Assembly (NCBI RefSeq): GCF_024385605.1
Contig: NZ_JANFOJ010000002.1
Span: forward strand, 248,001-312,000
DNA length: 64,000 nt
Source of the DNA: Sporolactobacillus sp. STSJ-5
Lineage (GTDB): Bacteria > Bacillota > Bacilli > Bacillales > Sporolactobacillaceae
Direction: 5' to 3'
The position numbers and the translations under genes are program-made. This document shows, one piece after another, positions 25,251 to 35,022 of the stretch. The notes beneath the pieces are model-generated. The model ran no database searches, was not told the origin of the DNA, and saw only the letters and a program-made list of their open reading frames with translations. Positions within the stretch are counted from its first letter, which is position 1. Each line of letters begins with the position of its first letter.

Positions 25251-27155
25251 ATGAAAATTACAGATCTAATGATTGAACGCGCCATGGTTCTGGATATGCA
25301 AGCCACGACTAAAGAAGGCGCAATTGATGAACTGATTGCTAGTTTGGAACGAAACGGAAGAATTAACGATCCGAAATTATTTAAAGAAATGATATTAAAA
25401 AGGGAAGCACAATCAAGCACTGGGATTGGTGACGGAATTGCCATGCCCCATGCAAAAACAAAGGCAGTTAATGAAGCAACGGTTGTCTTCGGTCGAAGTA
25501 AACAAGGCATTGATTATCAAGCACTGGATGGACAGCCTTCCGATTTGTTCTTCATGATCGCCGCACCAGAAGGCGCAGCAGATGTGCATCTTCAGACGCT
25601 TGCTGCGTTATCGCGCTTATTAATTGATCATGATTTTGTTGAGCAGGTAAAAAAAGCGAAAACGACCGGTGAAGTCGCACAACTTTTTAATGACAAACAA
25701 GCTGAGCATGATGCTGAAGAAGCGAAAGAAGAAGCTGCAAAATCAACGCAAACTCCGTCTCCATCAACTGAAGAGAAATTTGTTGTTGCCGTTACAGCCT
25801 GCCCAACGGGAATTGCACATACGTATATGGCAGAAGATGCATTGAAAAAGAAAGCAAAAGAAATGGGCGTAGCAATACGCGTTGAAACGAATGGTTCTGA
25901 AGGTGCAAAACATGTGCTGACAAAAGATGAAATCAAGCGCGCTTCCGGTGTTATTGTTGCGGCGGATAAGAAAATTGAAATGGCACGTTTTGATGGAAAA
26001 AAGGTACTTCAGACACCGGTCAGTGACGGAATTCGCAAGCCGGAAGAGTTAATTAATAAAGCACTCAAGGGACAGGCACCGGTTTATCACGCTGAAGGCG
26101 GAGCCTCTGAAAACGATGCTCCGGAGGCAAATGCATCGATTTGGAGCAGAATTTACAAAGACTTGATGAATGGTATTTCACACATGCTTCCTTTTGTTGT
26201 CGGTGGCGGTATTTTGCTTGCTATATCGTTCTTATTTGAAAGACTTGGTAAAGACAATACCATTTTCCAAATGTTGAGTGCGATCGCAGGAGGTGACACC
26301 GGTGCGTTTCACTTCCTAATTGCTATTCTGGCTGGTTATATTGCAATGAGCATAGGTGATCGTCCTGCGTTGATGCCAGGTATGGTCGGCGGTTTTCTTG
26401 CAGCCTCTTCGAACGCCGGTTTCCTTGGAGGTCTGGCAGCCGGATTTCTTGCAGGTTGGGTAATCATCTTATTGAAGAAAGCATTCAGCGGTCTTCCGCG
26501 TACGTTAGACGGTTTGAAACCGATTCTTCTCTATCCTGTATTTGGTCTATTGATTACTGGCGGATTAATGTATTATATTCTTGATCCGATTTTCAAATGG
26601 GTGAACACGGGATTGATTGGCGCTCTTGATCACTTAGGCACTGGAAATGCTGTTGTGCTTGGTATAGTACTCGGCGGTATGATGGCTGTTGACATGGGCG
26701 GCCCTGTTAACAAAGCCGCATATACATTTGCTATTGGTGTCTTCACGAGCAGCGGTAATACAAATGGACTTATGATGGCAGCCGTTATGGCAGGCGGAAT
26801 GGTACCGCCGCTCGCAATTGCCTTGGCAACATCTATCTTTAAGCATAAATTTACTGAAGATGAACGAAAAGCAGGTATTACTAACTATATTCTTGGTCTT
26901 TCCTTTATTACTGAAGGTGCGATTCCATTTGCAGCATCTGATCCACTGCGTGTGATTGGGTCAAGTGTTATCGGGGCTGCAATTGCCGGAGGTTTGACTC
27001 AGTTTTGGAACATTAATATCCCTGCACCGCATGGCGGAATTTTCGTTGTCCTGCTCGGCAATCACGCAATCTTGTTCTTGATTTCAATAATTGTCGGGGC
27101 AGTCATTTCAGGATTGATTCTGGGATTATGGAAAAAGCCTGTAACCCAAAAATAA
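25251..27155 (+). CDS. fruA: PTS fructose transporter, EIIABC
   Basis: A 634-residue membrane permease that imports fructose as fructose 1-phosphate. IIA domain residues about 1-150, with the phospho-His in GDGIAMPHAKT. IIB about 175-275, with the phospho-Cys in VTACPTGIAHTYMAEDA. IIC about 300-625, with GISHMLPFVVGGGILLA, DMGGPVNKAAYTF and FITEGAIPFAASDP. Order and length are normal. The usual 1-phosphofructokinase gene fruK is absent between fruR and fruA. Confidence 0.95.
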   Translation: MKITDLMIERAMVLDMQATTKEGAIDELIASLERNGRINDPKLFKEMILKREAQSSTGIGDGIAMPHAKTKAVNEATVVFGRSKQGIDYQALDGQPSDLFFMIAAPEGAADVHLQTLAALSRLLIDHDFVEQVKKAKTTGEVAQLFNDKQAEHDAEEAKEEAAKSTQTPSPSTEEKFVVAVTACPTGIAHTYMAEDALKKKAKEMGVAIRVETNGSEGAKHVLTKDEIKRASGVIVAADKKIEMARFDGKKVLQTPVSDGIRKPEELINKALKGQAPVYHAEGGASENDAPEANASIWSRIYKDLMNGISHMLPFVVGGGILLAISFLFERLGKDNTIFQMLSAIAGGDTGAFHFLIAILAGYIAMSIGDRPALMPGMVGGFLAASSNAGFLGGLAAGFLAGWVIILLKKAFSGLPRTLDGLKPILLYPVFGLLITGGLMYYILDPIFKWVNTGLIGALDHLGTGNAVVLGIVLGGMMAVDMGGPVNKAAYTFAIGVFTSSGNTNGLMMAAVMAGGMVPPLAIALATSIFKHKFTEDERKAGITNYILGLSFITEGAIPFAASDPLRVIGSSVIGAAIAGGLTQFWNINIPAPHGGIFVVLLGNHAILFLISIIVGAVISGLILGLWKKPVTQK

Positions 27156-27181
27156 AAGTGTTATAAATAGATGTATTGAAG

Positions 27182-27211
27182 AACGGTCGATTATGTATCG
27201 ACCGTTTTTTT
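27182..27211 (+). terminator. fruA terminator
   Basis: AACGGTCGAT pairs with ATCGACCGTT, followed by a T-run. Confidence 0.85.
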
Positions 27212-27281
27212 GTGTGTCAAGTATATGATTTTGCCCGTATTTAAACGAATAAACCAGTGTCTTGGCCGAGAATCAAAGTAG

Positions 27282-27515
27282 AGGCGCGATACCAGGCAGA
27301 TTTCTGCTTGTCTGAGGAGACTCTCAGACTGTCCGTGGTCGTGCTCAGTTGATGCGAGCAACCGGAGCGATGATTCAGCACCACAAAGACACAAACCCAT
27401 GCTAAAAAAGGAACTCTCTCAAGTATCAAAGGAGCTGTCACTAAATACGCATACGTCCTGTATGTAACGCGAAAGAGAAGTAAGGACCAGGCGCTTTTTG
27501 CCCGGTTTTTCTTTT
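27282..27515 (+). ncRNA. candidate structured RNA with terminator
   Basis: A non-coding stretch rich in pairing: an imperfect long hairpin at about 27282-27346 (outer GAGgCGCGA/TCGTGCTC), an internal perfect stem GTCTGAG/CTCAGAC (27309-27328), GCATAC/GTATG around 27448-27465, and an ending CCAGGC/GCCCGG stem with T-run (27487-27515). A further hairpin CTTTTACCT/AGGTAAAAG follows at 27510-27533. It does not match a riboswitch class I can name. Could be a leader of the downstream glycosyltransferase gene or an independent RNA. Confidence 0.4.
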
Positions 27516-27672
27516 ACCTATAAAAAGGTAAAAGTAACCTGACGTAACAAGATTCTTACTGAAATGATGCAGGTGGAAAGTGAATATTATTTTGCTCATA
27601 TTGTAATAAATGTGAGCAGTTTAACAAATACTGAATGAGAAAAATGGAATTATTACCCGGATGTGAATCGGA

Positions 27673-29862
27673 TTGCTGTTCCTAAAACATAGATTGATAC
27701 GACTATTTTGCATTGGTTTTGCACTTTTTGCAGGACTTTTTTTCCTTATGAGCGTGCTTGGTCCCATATTTATGAATTCACGTAGTTATTACGGAAAAAT
27801 TGCTTTTTCATCATTTGACTTATCCTTTATGCTGCTTTTTTACGTTGCGATTATTTTTCTTTTTTTTCTTTCATTTAATCATTTTCTAACATCCTGTTCA
27901 GAACGGAATGTAAAAAAAATCATTATTTTGCTGTTTAGTTTTATTGGACTTTTTGAGTGCTTTGTTTTTGTTGCCTTTGCAGACATTCAACCCCCGGAAA
28001 TTGATGGGGGCCATGTCTTTATGAAAGCTTTTGATTTGCTCCAAAATAACGGTTCTCTCAGTGAAGACAGCATTTATTTTCAAATTTATCCTAATAACAT
28101 TCCCATTATGCTTTTTCGATACATCATCTACTATCTTTTGCCCATTCATTCAAACAAAGAGTTGTTCATCGTTGATCATGCGGTGTGTTTGGCAATACTC
28201 AATATTGGCATTTTCTATTCTTGGAAGGTCGTTTCTCTGCTCCTTGGACGAAGGATGAGTGCGATCTTTCTGCTTCTTGTTTTGTCATGTGCGCCAATTT
28301 TCTTTTACACACTTTACTTTTACTCGGATACATTGATGATTATGATGCCTCCGCTACTTCTCTACGTTTGGCTCCGATATGAACAGAGAAGAAGACCAAT
28401 TGATGCAATCCTTTTTTGCTTTCTTTTAGCAGTCGGTTGCGTTCTTCGTCAAAATCTGATTTTATTTCTTCCAGCAATTATTTTGTATTTGATTCTCAGA
28501 TCAAAATTGAAAACGGCGTGTATAATCGGGACGAGTGTAATCATTTTAATAATATTGATGCAGCTGGCGACTGGCAACTTGGCCGAAAAAGCTCACATTA
28601 AAGCAATGCCGCAATACAAGATGCCGACCACACACTGGGTCATGCTGGGACTGTCAGAACAGGGACGTTATAATATCCGCGATTTCAAGAAAACTCTTGG
28701 GCAGCCTACGCAGGCGCAAAAAAAAGAAATAAATTTGTGCGAAATTAAGAAAAGATTAACAACAAGATCAGTAAGTGAATTGTCTTATTTGTGGCTATTG
28801 AAAGCATTTCGCGTTTACGCGGACGGTTCCATGGGCTACTACTGGTATATGGGCAATACTTCGAATCATTCTCTTATCTATGATTATTTTTTCGGTGGCC
28901 AGAAGCAACTTGTCTTGTTCATTGTTCAAATATTTCATTGTTTCCATTTTATGCTGCTTTTTTGTTCAGTTATGCGTTTTTTCAGACTTAAAAAAGTAGA
29001 CGTAAGTTTATTGATCCAAATCATGCTTTTTGGAAACTATCTCTTTTACATCTTTATTTGGGAAGCCGAGCCAAGATACGCTTTACTTTTTCTGTTTCCG
29101 ATGCTGATCGGATGTTGCTATGGGCTGAAAGAGCTGACGAGACTTATGCAAAAAGTGCGAAACCATGTATCCCTTAAGCTTCCTTGGATAAATACACAGC
29201 GAGGAGCTCATCTTTTCTTTATTGTCTTGATCTGCCTCGCTGCGATTCATTTGAAGCCGATTACTCAGGATTCAGATGTGCAGTATCGCTACTCAGTTAA
29301 CCAAAGTCAGAGAAAGGGTGGTATCTATGCACATGTTTCTGAACAAAATGTAGTACGACAAACGTTTTATGCGGATCGTGATTTTGATCATATTGCTTTA
29401 GGAAAAGCTGGGTCTATCGGCAAAGCAAATTATCAGTTGACCATTCATCCGTTATCCGGAAAAAAACAAAAAACAAAAAAGATTATTTCAGCGGATGATA
29501 TGGAGAAGGACAGGTTGTCGGAACTAGTTCTCGATCATACGCTTCCAGGGAAAATGGACTATCAATTGACAATCTCTAAAATTACGGGACAAAAGGATGC
29601 CTTTCTGGACTTATCAATCCATGGAAAAGGCTTATTCGAACAGAGAGATTTGTACTTGGAAGGGGTTTTATTTCAAGATGCACATTTGGTCATGAACAAG
29701 GATCTTCAATTCCGTGTCTATAAAAAAGTATACAAACCATATCTGAGTGTTGCAATGTATTTCTTCTTATTGAGTTTAGCATTAGCCATGCTTATCTTTT
29801 TTGCAGATGTATATCGCAAGCCGGAACCAAATCCGATGCATCTTCATCCTGACCCCGTGTAA
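27673..29862 (+). CDS. GT-C type membrane glycosyltransferase
   Basis: A 729-residue protein with about twelve hydrophobic segments in residues 10-510, then an extracytoplasmic domain (about 530-690) and a final membrane helix. An early loop contains EIDGGHVFMKAFDLLQNN and YFQIYPNNIPI, features of dolichyl-phosphate-mannose-type (GT39-like) transferases. It would use a lipid-linked sugar to glycosylate a surface polymer. TTG start with a weak ribosome site; an ATG at 27748 is possible. AT-rich compared with neighbours, and alone, so horizontal gain is possible. Confidence 0.75.
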   Translation: MLFLKHRLIRLFCIGFALFAGLFFLMSVLGPIFMNSRSYYGKIAFSSFDLSFMLLFYVAIIFLFFLSFNHFLTSCSERNVKKIIILLFSFIGLFECFVFVAFADIQPPEIDGGHVFMKAFDLLQNNGSLSEDSIYFQIYPNNIPIMLFRYIIYYLLPIHSNKELFIVDHAVCLAILNIGIFYSWKVVSLLLGRRMSAIFLLLVLSCAPIFFYTLYFYSDTLMIMMPPLLLYVWLRYEQRRRPIDAILFCFLLAVGCVLRQNLILFLPAIILYLILRSKLKTACIIGTSVIILIILMQLATGNLAEKAHIKAMPQYKMPTTHWVMLGLSEQGRYNIRDFKKTLGQPTQAQKKEINLCEIKKRLTTRSVSELSYLWLLKAFRVYADGSMGYYWYMGNTSNHSLIYDYFFGGQKQLVLFIVQIFHCFHFMLLFCSVMRFFRLKKVDVSLLIQIMLFGNYLFYIFIWEAEPRYALLFLFPMLIGCCYGLKELTRLMQKVRNHVSLKLPWINTQRGAHLFFIVLICLAAIHLKPITQDSDVQYRYSVNQSQRKGGIYAHVSEQNVVRQTFYADRDFDHIALGKAGSIGKANYQLTIHPLSGKKQKTKKIISADDMEKDRLSELVLDHTLPGKMDYQLTISKITGQKDAFLDLSIHGKGLFEQRDLYLEGVLFQDAHLVMNKDLQFRVYKKVYKPYLSVAMYFFLLSLALAMLIFFADVYRKPEPNPMHLHPDPV

Positions 29863-29950
29863 TGATCCATCTATGGGCATCTTAAAGGTCGGCGTAATCA
29901 TTTTTCTGATAAAATGGCTTGATCAAAACGAAAAACATGTTAAACAGGCA

Positions 29951-31126
29951 TTAGCTGGAAACGGAACTTCTGACTACTTTTGTATGGAAAAAATAAAGCT
30001 GTAGGAGAAGCAGAACAAGACCGACAAATGAAAGCAGGGGAGCGGTTAATGCTAAGTATCTAAGCGGTAGAAATTGAACGGATAACCCTCCAAAAAATGC
30101 TCCTGCAGCGTTTCCAATATTCATTGCTGACTGATTCAATGTGCTGGACATTAATGGTGCATCTTGTGACAGCACAAGGCTCCTGTATTGAAGAATAGGT
30201 GATTGGGCGAATGCGAGAATTCCAAACAATAAGACGGCAGCTACCATTAAAACCGCGTTTGATTGAACGAAGAACAAAATGACAAACAACAGTTCAAGAG
30301 AAATGAGCAATCCAATCAAGGATTCATTGAGACGCCAATCCGCCAGTTTTCCACCAACTAAGTTACCAATTGTGACTCCGATACCGAAAACCACCAAAGT
30401 GAAGTCGACAGCATGATCACCGAAGCTTGTCATATGTTGCAGAACAGGTGTGATATACGTAAAAAATGCAAAAACACTGCCGAAGCTAAACAACGAGATT
30501 AACAAGGTGACCCACAGTTTTCCGCTTTTCAAAACAGTTAATTCGCTTAGTAACGATGATTTTTTGCTGCTTTCTTTGTTGGGAACAAGAGCAAATAATC
30601 CTATGACAGCGATTAAGCCGATAATGCCGATTACAAGGAAACTGCTTCTCCAACCTAAGCGTTGCCCGATCAATGTGCCGAAGGGAACACCTACTATATT
30701 AGCAACAGTTAATCCAGAAAACATGAGCGCCATTGCAGAGGCTTGTTTATTTTTGGAAACAAGGCTTGCAGCCATGATGGCACCAAGTCCAAAAAAGGAG
30801 CCATGCGCGATTGCGGTGACGACACGACTGAGCATTAATAATCCGTAGTTGATTGAGATAGAGGCAAAGAAGTTCCCAATACTGAAAATGGCCATGAGGA
30901 GCATAAGCACATTTTTTCTTGCCATCTTATAGGTTGCGATGACAATAATTGGGCCGCCTATAGCAACACTGACTGCATATCCGGTAATCAGCTGACCGGC
31001 AGCTGCGGTGGAGACATGGAGGTCTTGTGCAACATTGGGAAGTAAGCCCATGATTACAAATTCAGTCATTCCGATTGCAAATGCGCCAATCACCAAAGTC
31101 CAGAGTGAAAGCGGGTATGTTTTCAT
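29951..31126 (-). CDS. MFS transporter, AraJ/YdhP-like efflux
   Basis: A 391-residue 12-helix major facilitator. The start SLWTLVIGAFAIGMTEFVIMGLLPNVAQDL is the hallmark of the arabinose-efflux/YdhP (DHA1) group, and the loop RVVTAIAHGSFFGLG is its motif. Substrate is likely a drug or sugar; not predictable. ATG at 31126 with AGGAGG 7 bases before. Confidence 0.88.
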   Translation of the reverse strand: MKTYPLSLWTLVIGAFAIGMTEFVIMGLLPNVAQDLHVSTAAAGQLITGYAVSVAIGGPIIVIATYKMARKNVLMLLMAIFSIGNFFASISINYGLLMLSRVVTAIAHGSFFGLGAIMAASLVSKNKQASAMALMFSGLTVANIVGVPFGTLIGQRLGWRSSFLVIGIIGLIAVIGLFALVPNKESSKKSSLLSELTVLKSGKLWVTLLISLFSFGSVFAFFTYITPVLQHMTSFGDHAVDFTLVVFGIGVTIGNLVGGKLADWRLNESLIGLLISLELLFVILFFVQSNAVLMVAAVLLFGILAFAQSPILQYRSLVLSQDAPLMSSTLNQSAMNIGNAAGAFFGGLSVQFLPLRYLALTAPLLSFVGLVLLLLQLYFFHTKVVRSSVSS

Positions 31127-31307
31127 CAAAAACCCTCCTTTGGAATGTAACAAGAAAATCGTAGCAGATTGCTTTTTGGATGTGAAATATTTTGCCTGTA
31201 CTTAGAAAATAAATTTGTTTCATAAAAAAATTGATTTGGATAAGCCGCTTGTATGGGTTAAACTAAGATTGGAGCGACTTAAATAATTGATAAATTAGGT
31301 GATTGAA

Positions 31308-32207
31308 TTGCAAATCGGTTTAATTGGTTTAGGAAAGATGGGTTATAATCTTGCCATGAATATGTCTGAGCATGGTTTTGAAGTGAAGGCTTTTGACCTG
31401 TCAAAAGAAGCGGTAACGAAAGCGCAGGAATCGAAAGGCATTGATGGATTTACTTCGCTTGATGCGCTTGTTGACGCACTTGAGAAACCACGTGTGTTTT
31501 GGATGATGGTTCCAGCTGGAGTTCCTACCGAGCAGACCCTTTTAAGTCTGCTGCCGCAGCTTGATAAGGGAGATATAATTCTTGATGGAGGAAACTCTCG
31601 ATATACCGATTCTGTTCGACGTTATGAGCTGTGCAAGGAAAAAGGTGTGTCATTTATGGATGTCGGTACCTCTGGTGGCATGAGCGGTGCGCGTCATGGC
31701 GCATGTGTCATGGTCGGCGGAGATAAACAGACTTTTAGTTATTTGGAGCCACTATTCAAATCACTTTCGGTCGAGGACGGATATCTTTATACGGGTAAGG
31801 CAGGCAGTGGCCACTTCTTGAAAATGGTGCACAATGGCGTCGAATACGGTATGATGCAATCATTAGCAGAGGGTTTTGAAGTTCTGCAAAAGAGCGACTT
31901 TGACTATGATAATCAAGCTGTCGCAAAAGTATGGAACCATGGTTCTGTCATTCGCAGCTGGCTGGTTGAACTTCTCGAGGATGCCTTTTCGAAAGACGGG
32001 AATCTAGAAAAATTGAGCGGTGTCATGGCATCTTCAGGTGAGGGAAAATGGACGTTGGAGACTGCACTGGATATGCAAGTGCCAACTCCGGTCATCGCGC
32101 TTTCGCTGCTCATGCGTTATCGTTCACTTGAGAGCGATACATTTTCGGGAAAAGTAGTTGCTGCTTTGCGCAATGAATTCGGCGGACATGCCGTTGTAAA
32201 AAAATAA
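31308..32207 (+). CDS. 6-phosphogluconate dehydrogenase, short NAD-type
   Basis: A 299-residue decarboxylating dehydrogenase making ribulose 5-phosphate. The Rossmann motif GLIGLGKMGYNLA, the DVGTSGGMSGARHGACVMVGG substrate loop, and GSGHFLKMVHNGVEYGMMQ (catalytic Lys and His/Asn) are present. The short length and lack of a long C-terminal tail match the YqeC/GndA NAD-preferring type rather than the 470-residue enzyme. TTG start at 31308 with AGGTGA upstream. Works with zwf at 50.8 kb. Confidence 0.9.
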   Translation: MQIGLIGLGKMGYNLAMNMSEHGFEVKAFDLSKEAVTKAQESKGIDGFTSLDALVDALEKPRVFWMMVPAGVPTEQTLLSLLPQLDKGDIILDGGNSRYTDSVRRYELCKEKGVSFMDVGTSGGMSGARHGACVMVGGDKQTFSYLEPLFKSLSVEDGYLYTGKAGSGHFLKMVHNGVEYGMMQSLAEGFEVLQKSDFDYDNQAVAKVWNHGSVIRSWLVELLEDAFSKDGNLEKLSGVMASSGEGKWTLETALDMQVPTPVIALSLLMRYRSLESDTFSGKVVAALRNEFGGHAVVKK

Positions 32208-32224
32208 ATGTTTGCACAATAAAG

Positions 32225-32256
32225 GATCTGCCGTTTATAAGTGGCAGATCTTTTTT
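32225..32256 (+). terminator. terminator of the gnd-like gene
   Basis: GATCTGCC pairs with GGCAGATC, then six T residues. Confidence 0.85.
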
Positions 32257-32296
32257 CACGTTTATCTGAGAAAATCATTAAATACTGATTTGATAT

Positions 32297-32340
32297 AAAA
32301 AAAACGTTTGTTTGGGCTAATTCCCAAACAAACGTTTTTT
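32297..32340 (-). terminator. pyruvate oxidase terminator
   Basis: AAAACGTTTGTTTGGG pairs perfectly with its complement around six bases; A/T runs on both sides make it bidirectional, next to the end of the leftward pyruvate oxidase gene. Confidence 0.85.
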
Positions 32341-32352
32341 GCTCTCAAATGA

Positions 32353-34083
32353 TTATAAGAATCTCCGTACAACAGTTTTCATTGGAGGCATTTTTTCTAA
32401 TTTATGATTTTCAGCAATCGACTTGGCAGTGAAACGAGCATAGCCTTTTGCTTCGTCCATAACAATTTTTCCTGGAAGTGGAGCAGCATCAACATCGACG
32501 GCTACATCTAAAATAACCGGAACAATTGAAGCTTTTGCTTGTTCGAGCGCAGGCTTGAGGTCGTCGTACTTCTCAACACGGAAACCTTTTCCGCCGCATG
32601 CCTCAGCAAATTTAGCGTAGTCAATATCTCCAAAGTCAACAGCATATTTTAGCTGACCGGCAGATTGTTGTTCATATTTAATGAACGCCAGTTGCTTGTT
32701 GTTAAGAACAATAACGATAATTGGCAGTTTGTAGTGAACAGCAGTGGCAAAGTCCTGCATAACCATAGCGAATGCACCGTCTCCGCTGATCGCAATCGCT
32801 TGACGATCAGGGAATGCTTGTTTAGCAGCAATTGCGCCGGGAAGACCGCAACCCATTGTTCCCAGCCATGCTGACACAATGAAATCCTGCTTTTCTGAGA
32901 CTTTGAGATAACGTGTTGACCAAACAGTTGACGTACCGACATCCACAGAATAGATGGTGTCATCCTCTGAAATCGATTCAATCGCTGACATAAGTGCTTC
33001 AGGAGCAATCGGTGTTTGTTTCTTCTCTTGATCCTCATCCATCCACTTCCACCATGTGGCCATCTTGCTTTGGCAGGTTTTCAAGAACGGACGATCATCA
33101 ACAGGAGTAACATGCTCATTTAAATAGGCAAGGGCTTCAGCCGCATCGCCAACAACACCAACATTTACAGAATAACGTTTGCCGATCTTAATTGGATCAA
33201 TATCAATTTGAACACATTTCGCGCCTTCCGGCAGATAAGCTGCATATGGATAATCCGTTCCGATCATAATCAGCAGATCGGAACTCTTCATCGCTTCATA
33301 TGCTGGTTTAGTACCAATTTTGCCGATATTTCCAATAAAGTTCGGATGACTATCGGAAAGGGCACCTTTACCCGGCAGTGTCACGGCAACTGGAGCGGAA
33401 ATGCGTTCAGCAAAGGCCTTTAATTCTTTCTTTGCACTTTTTGCACCAACTCCTGCTAAAATAACGGGATTGTTTGCGCTGTTGATTAATGCTACGGCAT
33501 CATTCAAATCGTTCTGAACGAGTCCGGGTATCTTCTTTTCAAATACAGTAGAGAGCTGCGGAGCGTTATCCGAAATTTCACCCATTGCAATATCGTCCGG
33601 GATTGACAATACAGCCACGCCGCGTTCCTGGTAAGCCGTACGAATAGCTTGGTTGACAACTGCCGGGAAGCTTTCCGCACTGGTAATCTTCTTGTTATAT
33701 ACAGCGACATCTTTGAATAATTCAACCGTATCAACTTCTTGAAAATAATCGGTACCGGTTAAACGTGCAGGGATATGTCCGACCAGAACCAGCATCGGCA
33801 CATGATCCATTTTTGCGTCATACATGCCATTCAGCAGATGAATGGCTCCAGGGCCGCCGATAGCAAGTGAAACACCGATTTTTCCGGTGAGCTTAGAATA
33901 TGCTGCAGCTGCCAATGACGCAACTTCTTCGTGACGCACGGTATAAAATTTGATTTTGCTTTCCTCTTTACGCAACGCTTCAACCATCGAATCGATTGAA
34001 TCGCCTGGGATTCCATAAATATGATCGATACCCCAGTTTTCTAAAAGCTTTACTACTGCCTCACTAGCTTTTACTTTTCCCAT
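32353..34083 (-). CDS. pyruvate oxidase
   Basis: A 576-residue ThDP- and FAD-dependent enzyme of the pyruvate oxidase (Pox/SpxB) family, converting pyruvate, phosphate and oxygen to acetyl phosphate, CO2 and hydrogen peroxide, or feeding quinones in PoxB-type members. Motifs: the ThDP-activating Glu in YTVRHEEVASLAAAAY, the FAD region GTDYPYAAYLP, and the ThDP motif GDGAFAMVMQDF to NN. Start ATG at 34083 with GAGGAGG 9 bases upstream. Which electron acceptor is used cannot be told. Separate transcription unit. Confidence 0.9.
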   Translation of the reverse strand: MGKVKASEAVVKLLENWGIDHIYGIPGDSIDSMVEALRKEESKIKFYTVRHEEVASLAAAAYSKLTGKIGVSLAIGGPGAIHLLNGMYDAKMDHVPMLVLVGHIPARLTGTDYFQEVDTVELFKDVAVYNKKITSAESFPAVVNQAIRTAYQERGVAVLSIPDDIAMGEISDNAPQLSTVFEKKIPGLVQNDLNDAVALINSANNPVILAGVGAKSAKKELKAFAERISAPVAVTLPGKGALSDSHPNFIGNIGKIGTKPAYEAMKSSDLLIMIGTDYPYAAYLPEGAKCVQIDIDPIKIGKRYSVNVGVVGDAAEALAYLNEHVTPVDDRPFLKTCQSKMATWWKWMDEDQEKKQTPIAPEALMSAIESISEDDTIYSVDVGTSTVWSTRYLKVSEKQDFIVSAWLGTMGCGLPGAIAAKQAFPDRQAIAISGDGAFAMVMQDFATAVHYKLPIIVIVLNNKQLAFIKYEQQSAGQLKYAVDFGDIDYAKFAEACGGKGFRVEKYDDLKPALEQAKASIVPVILDVAVDVDAAPLPGKIVMDEAKGYARFTAKSIAENHKLEKMPPMKTVVRRFL

Positions 34084-34317
34084 AATGGGTTCCTCCTCAG
34101 AATCAAGCTGTTTTCTTGAACCATGATTTACATCATTTTTCAAGAGTTCTATTTATATAAATGTGACAACAAACTGAACCTTATGGGTACATTTTATGAC
34201 TTTTGGCGAAAAATGCAAATTTATCTGCTCATATCCATTGAAACAATTTTAGTTGAACCCACTTTTTAAAATTTTTTAAAGACCCTATAATAAAAGGAAG
34301 CGAGAAGAGGGGTAATT

Positions 34318-34950
34318 ATGAGTTTTGTTTCAATTATTGCTACTGATCAATGGATATCTGCTGTAAGTGATGGTACTTTGGTGGAAGTCATTGAGAAGGG
34401 AAAAATAAAGCGGTGTTTAGGAAATAAACCGAGTTTCCTTCGAATTTCAAAAAGGCAATTTATCGCTTGCACAGGAAGTGCGGCCCTTTTAAATAGGGTA
34501 AAGAACGATATGCCATTTAATTCGCAACCCTATGTCATTAATCAAGCAATGCTTTCTCGACTTGAGCACGGAGTAAAAAGTATTTCGGCTGAATGGCAGG
34601 ATGTACTGCTTGTTGTCGCAGACCTCACAAAGAAGAGCGTTTGCCGAATGATTTCCAATCAAAAAGATGCTGATTGGGTCACTGTTGTGCCGCAATACGG
34701 TAGAGCGGGTACACTTTTTCTTGCTGGAAAAGGGATTGATAATCAAAAAATCAAACTTATTTATGAGGAATGCAGCCGTATGCTTGGAGACAAGCAGAAT
34801 GATTTAAAAAGTGTAATTATAGCTCAAAATCAATTGAATCGATTGGCAGCGAAGTTTGACCCGTCAATCGGTTCACGTTTGTTTCATCTATCCATCAAGG
34901 CTGAGGTAAAATCCGACGGAGGTCTGAACGGAAACCCAACATCAGATTGA
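34318..34950 (+). CDS. hypothetical protein, possibly Ntn-hydrolase-like
   Basis: A 210-residue cytoplasmic protein opening SFVSIIATDQWISAVSDG, followed by KPSFLRISKRQFIACTGSAALLNRV. The spacing of an N-terminal beta pair, an 'SDG' turn and an 'xxxTG' strand is like proteasome-fold (Ntn) proteins of Bacillales, but the N-terminal nucleophile is not obvious (Ser2 is the only candidate). Function unknown. GAGGGG lies about 7 bases before the ATG. A strong terminator was not seen. Confidence 0.6.
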   Translation: MSFVSIIATDQWISAVSDGTLVEVIEKGKIKRCLGNKPSFLRISKRQFIACTGSAALLNRVKNDMPFNSQPYVINQAMLSRLEHGVKSISAEWQDVLLVVADLTKKSVCRMISNQKDADWVTVVPQYGRAGTLFLAGKGIDNQKIKLIYEECSRMLGDKQNDLKSVIIAQNQLNRLAAKFDPSIGSRLFHLSIKAEVKSDGGLNGNPTSD

Positions 34951-35022
34951 ATCTTTTTCTAATCATTTATTTTATCATTTGTTCATGGAGTTAATAAATG
35001 ACTTGGAAATGAGTGGAATCTA

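Noticed and set aside
27241-27441. Leftward 66- and 69-codon frames
   Set aside because: They lie over the structured non-coding stretch, lack ribosome sites and are typical artefacts over RNA structures.
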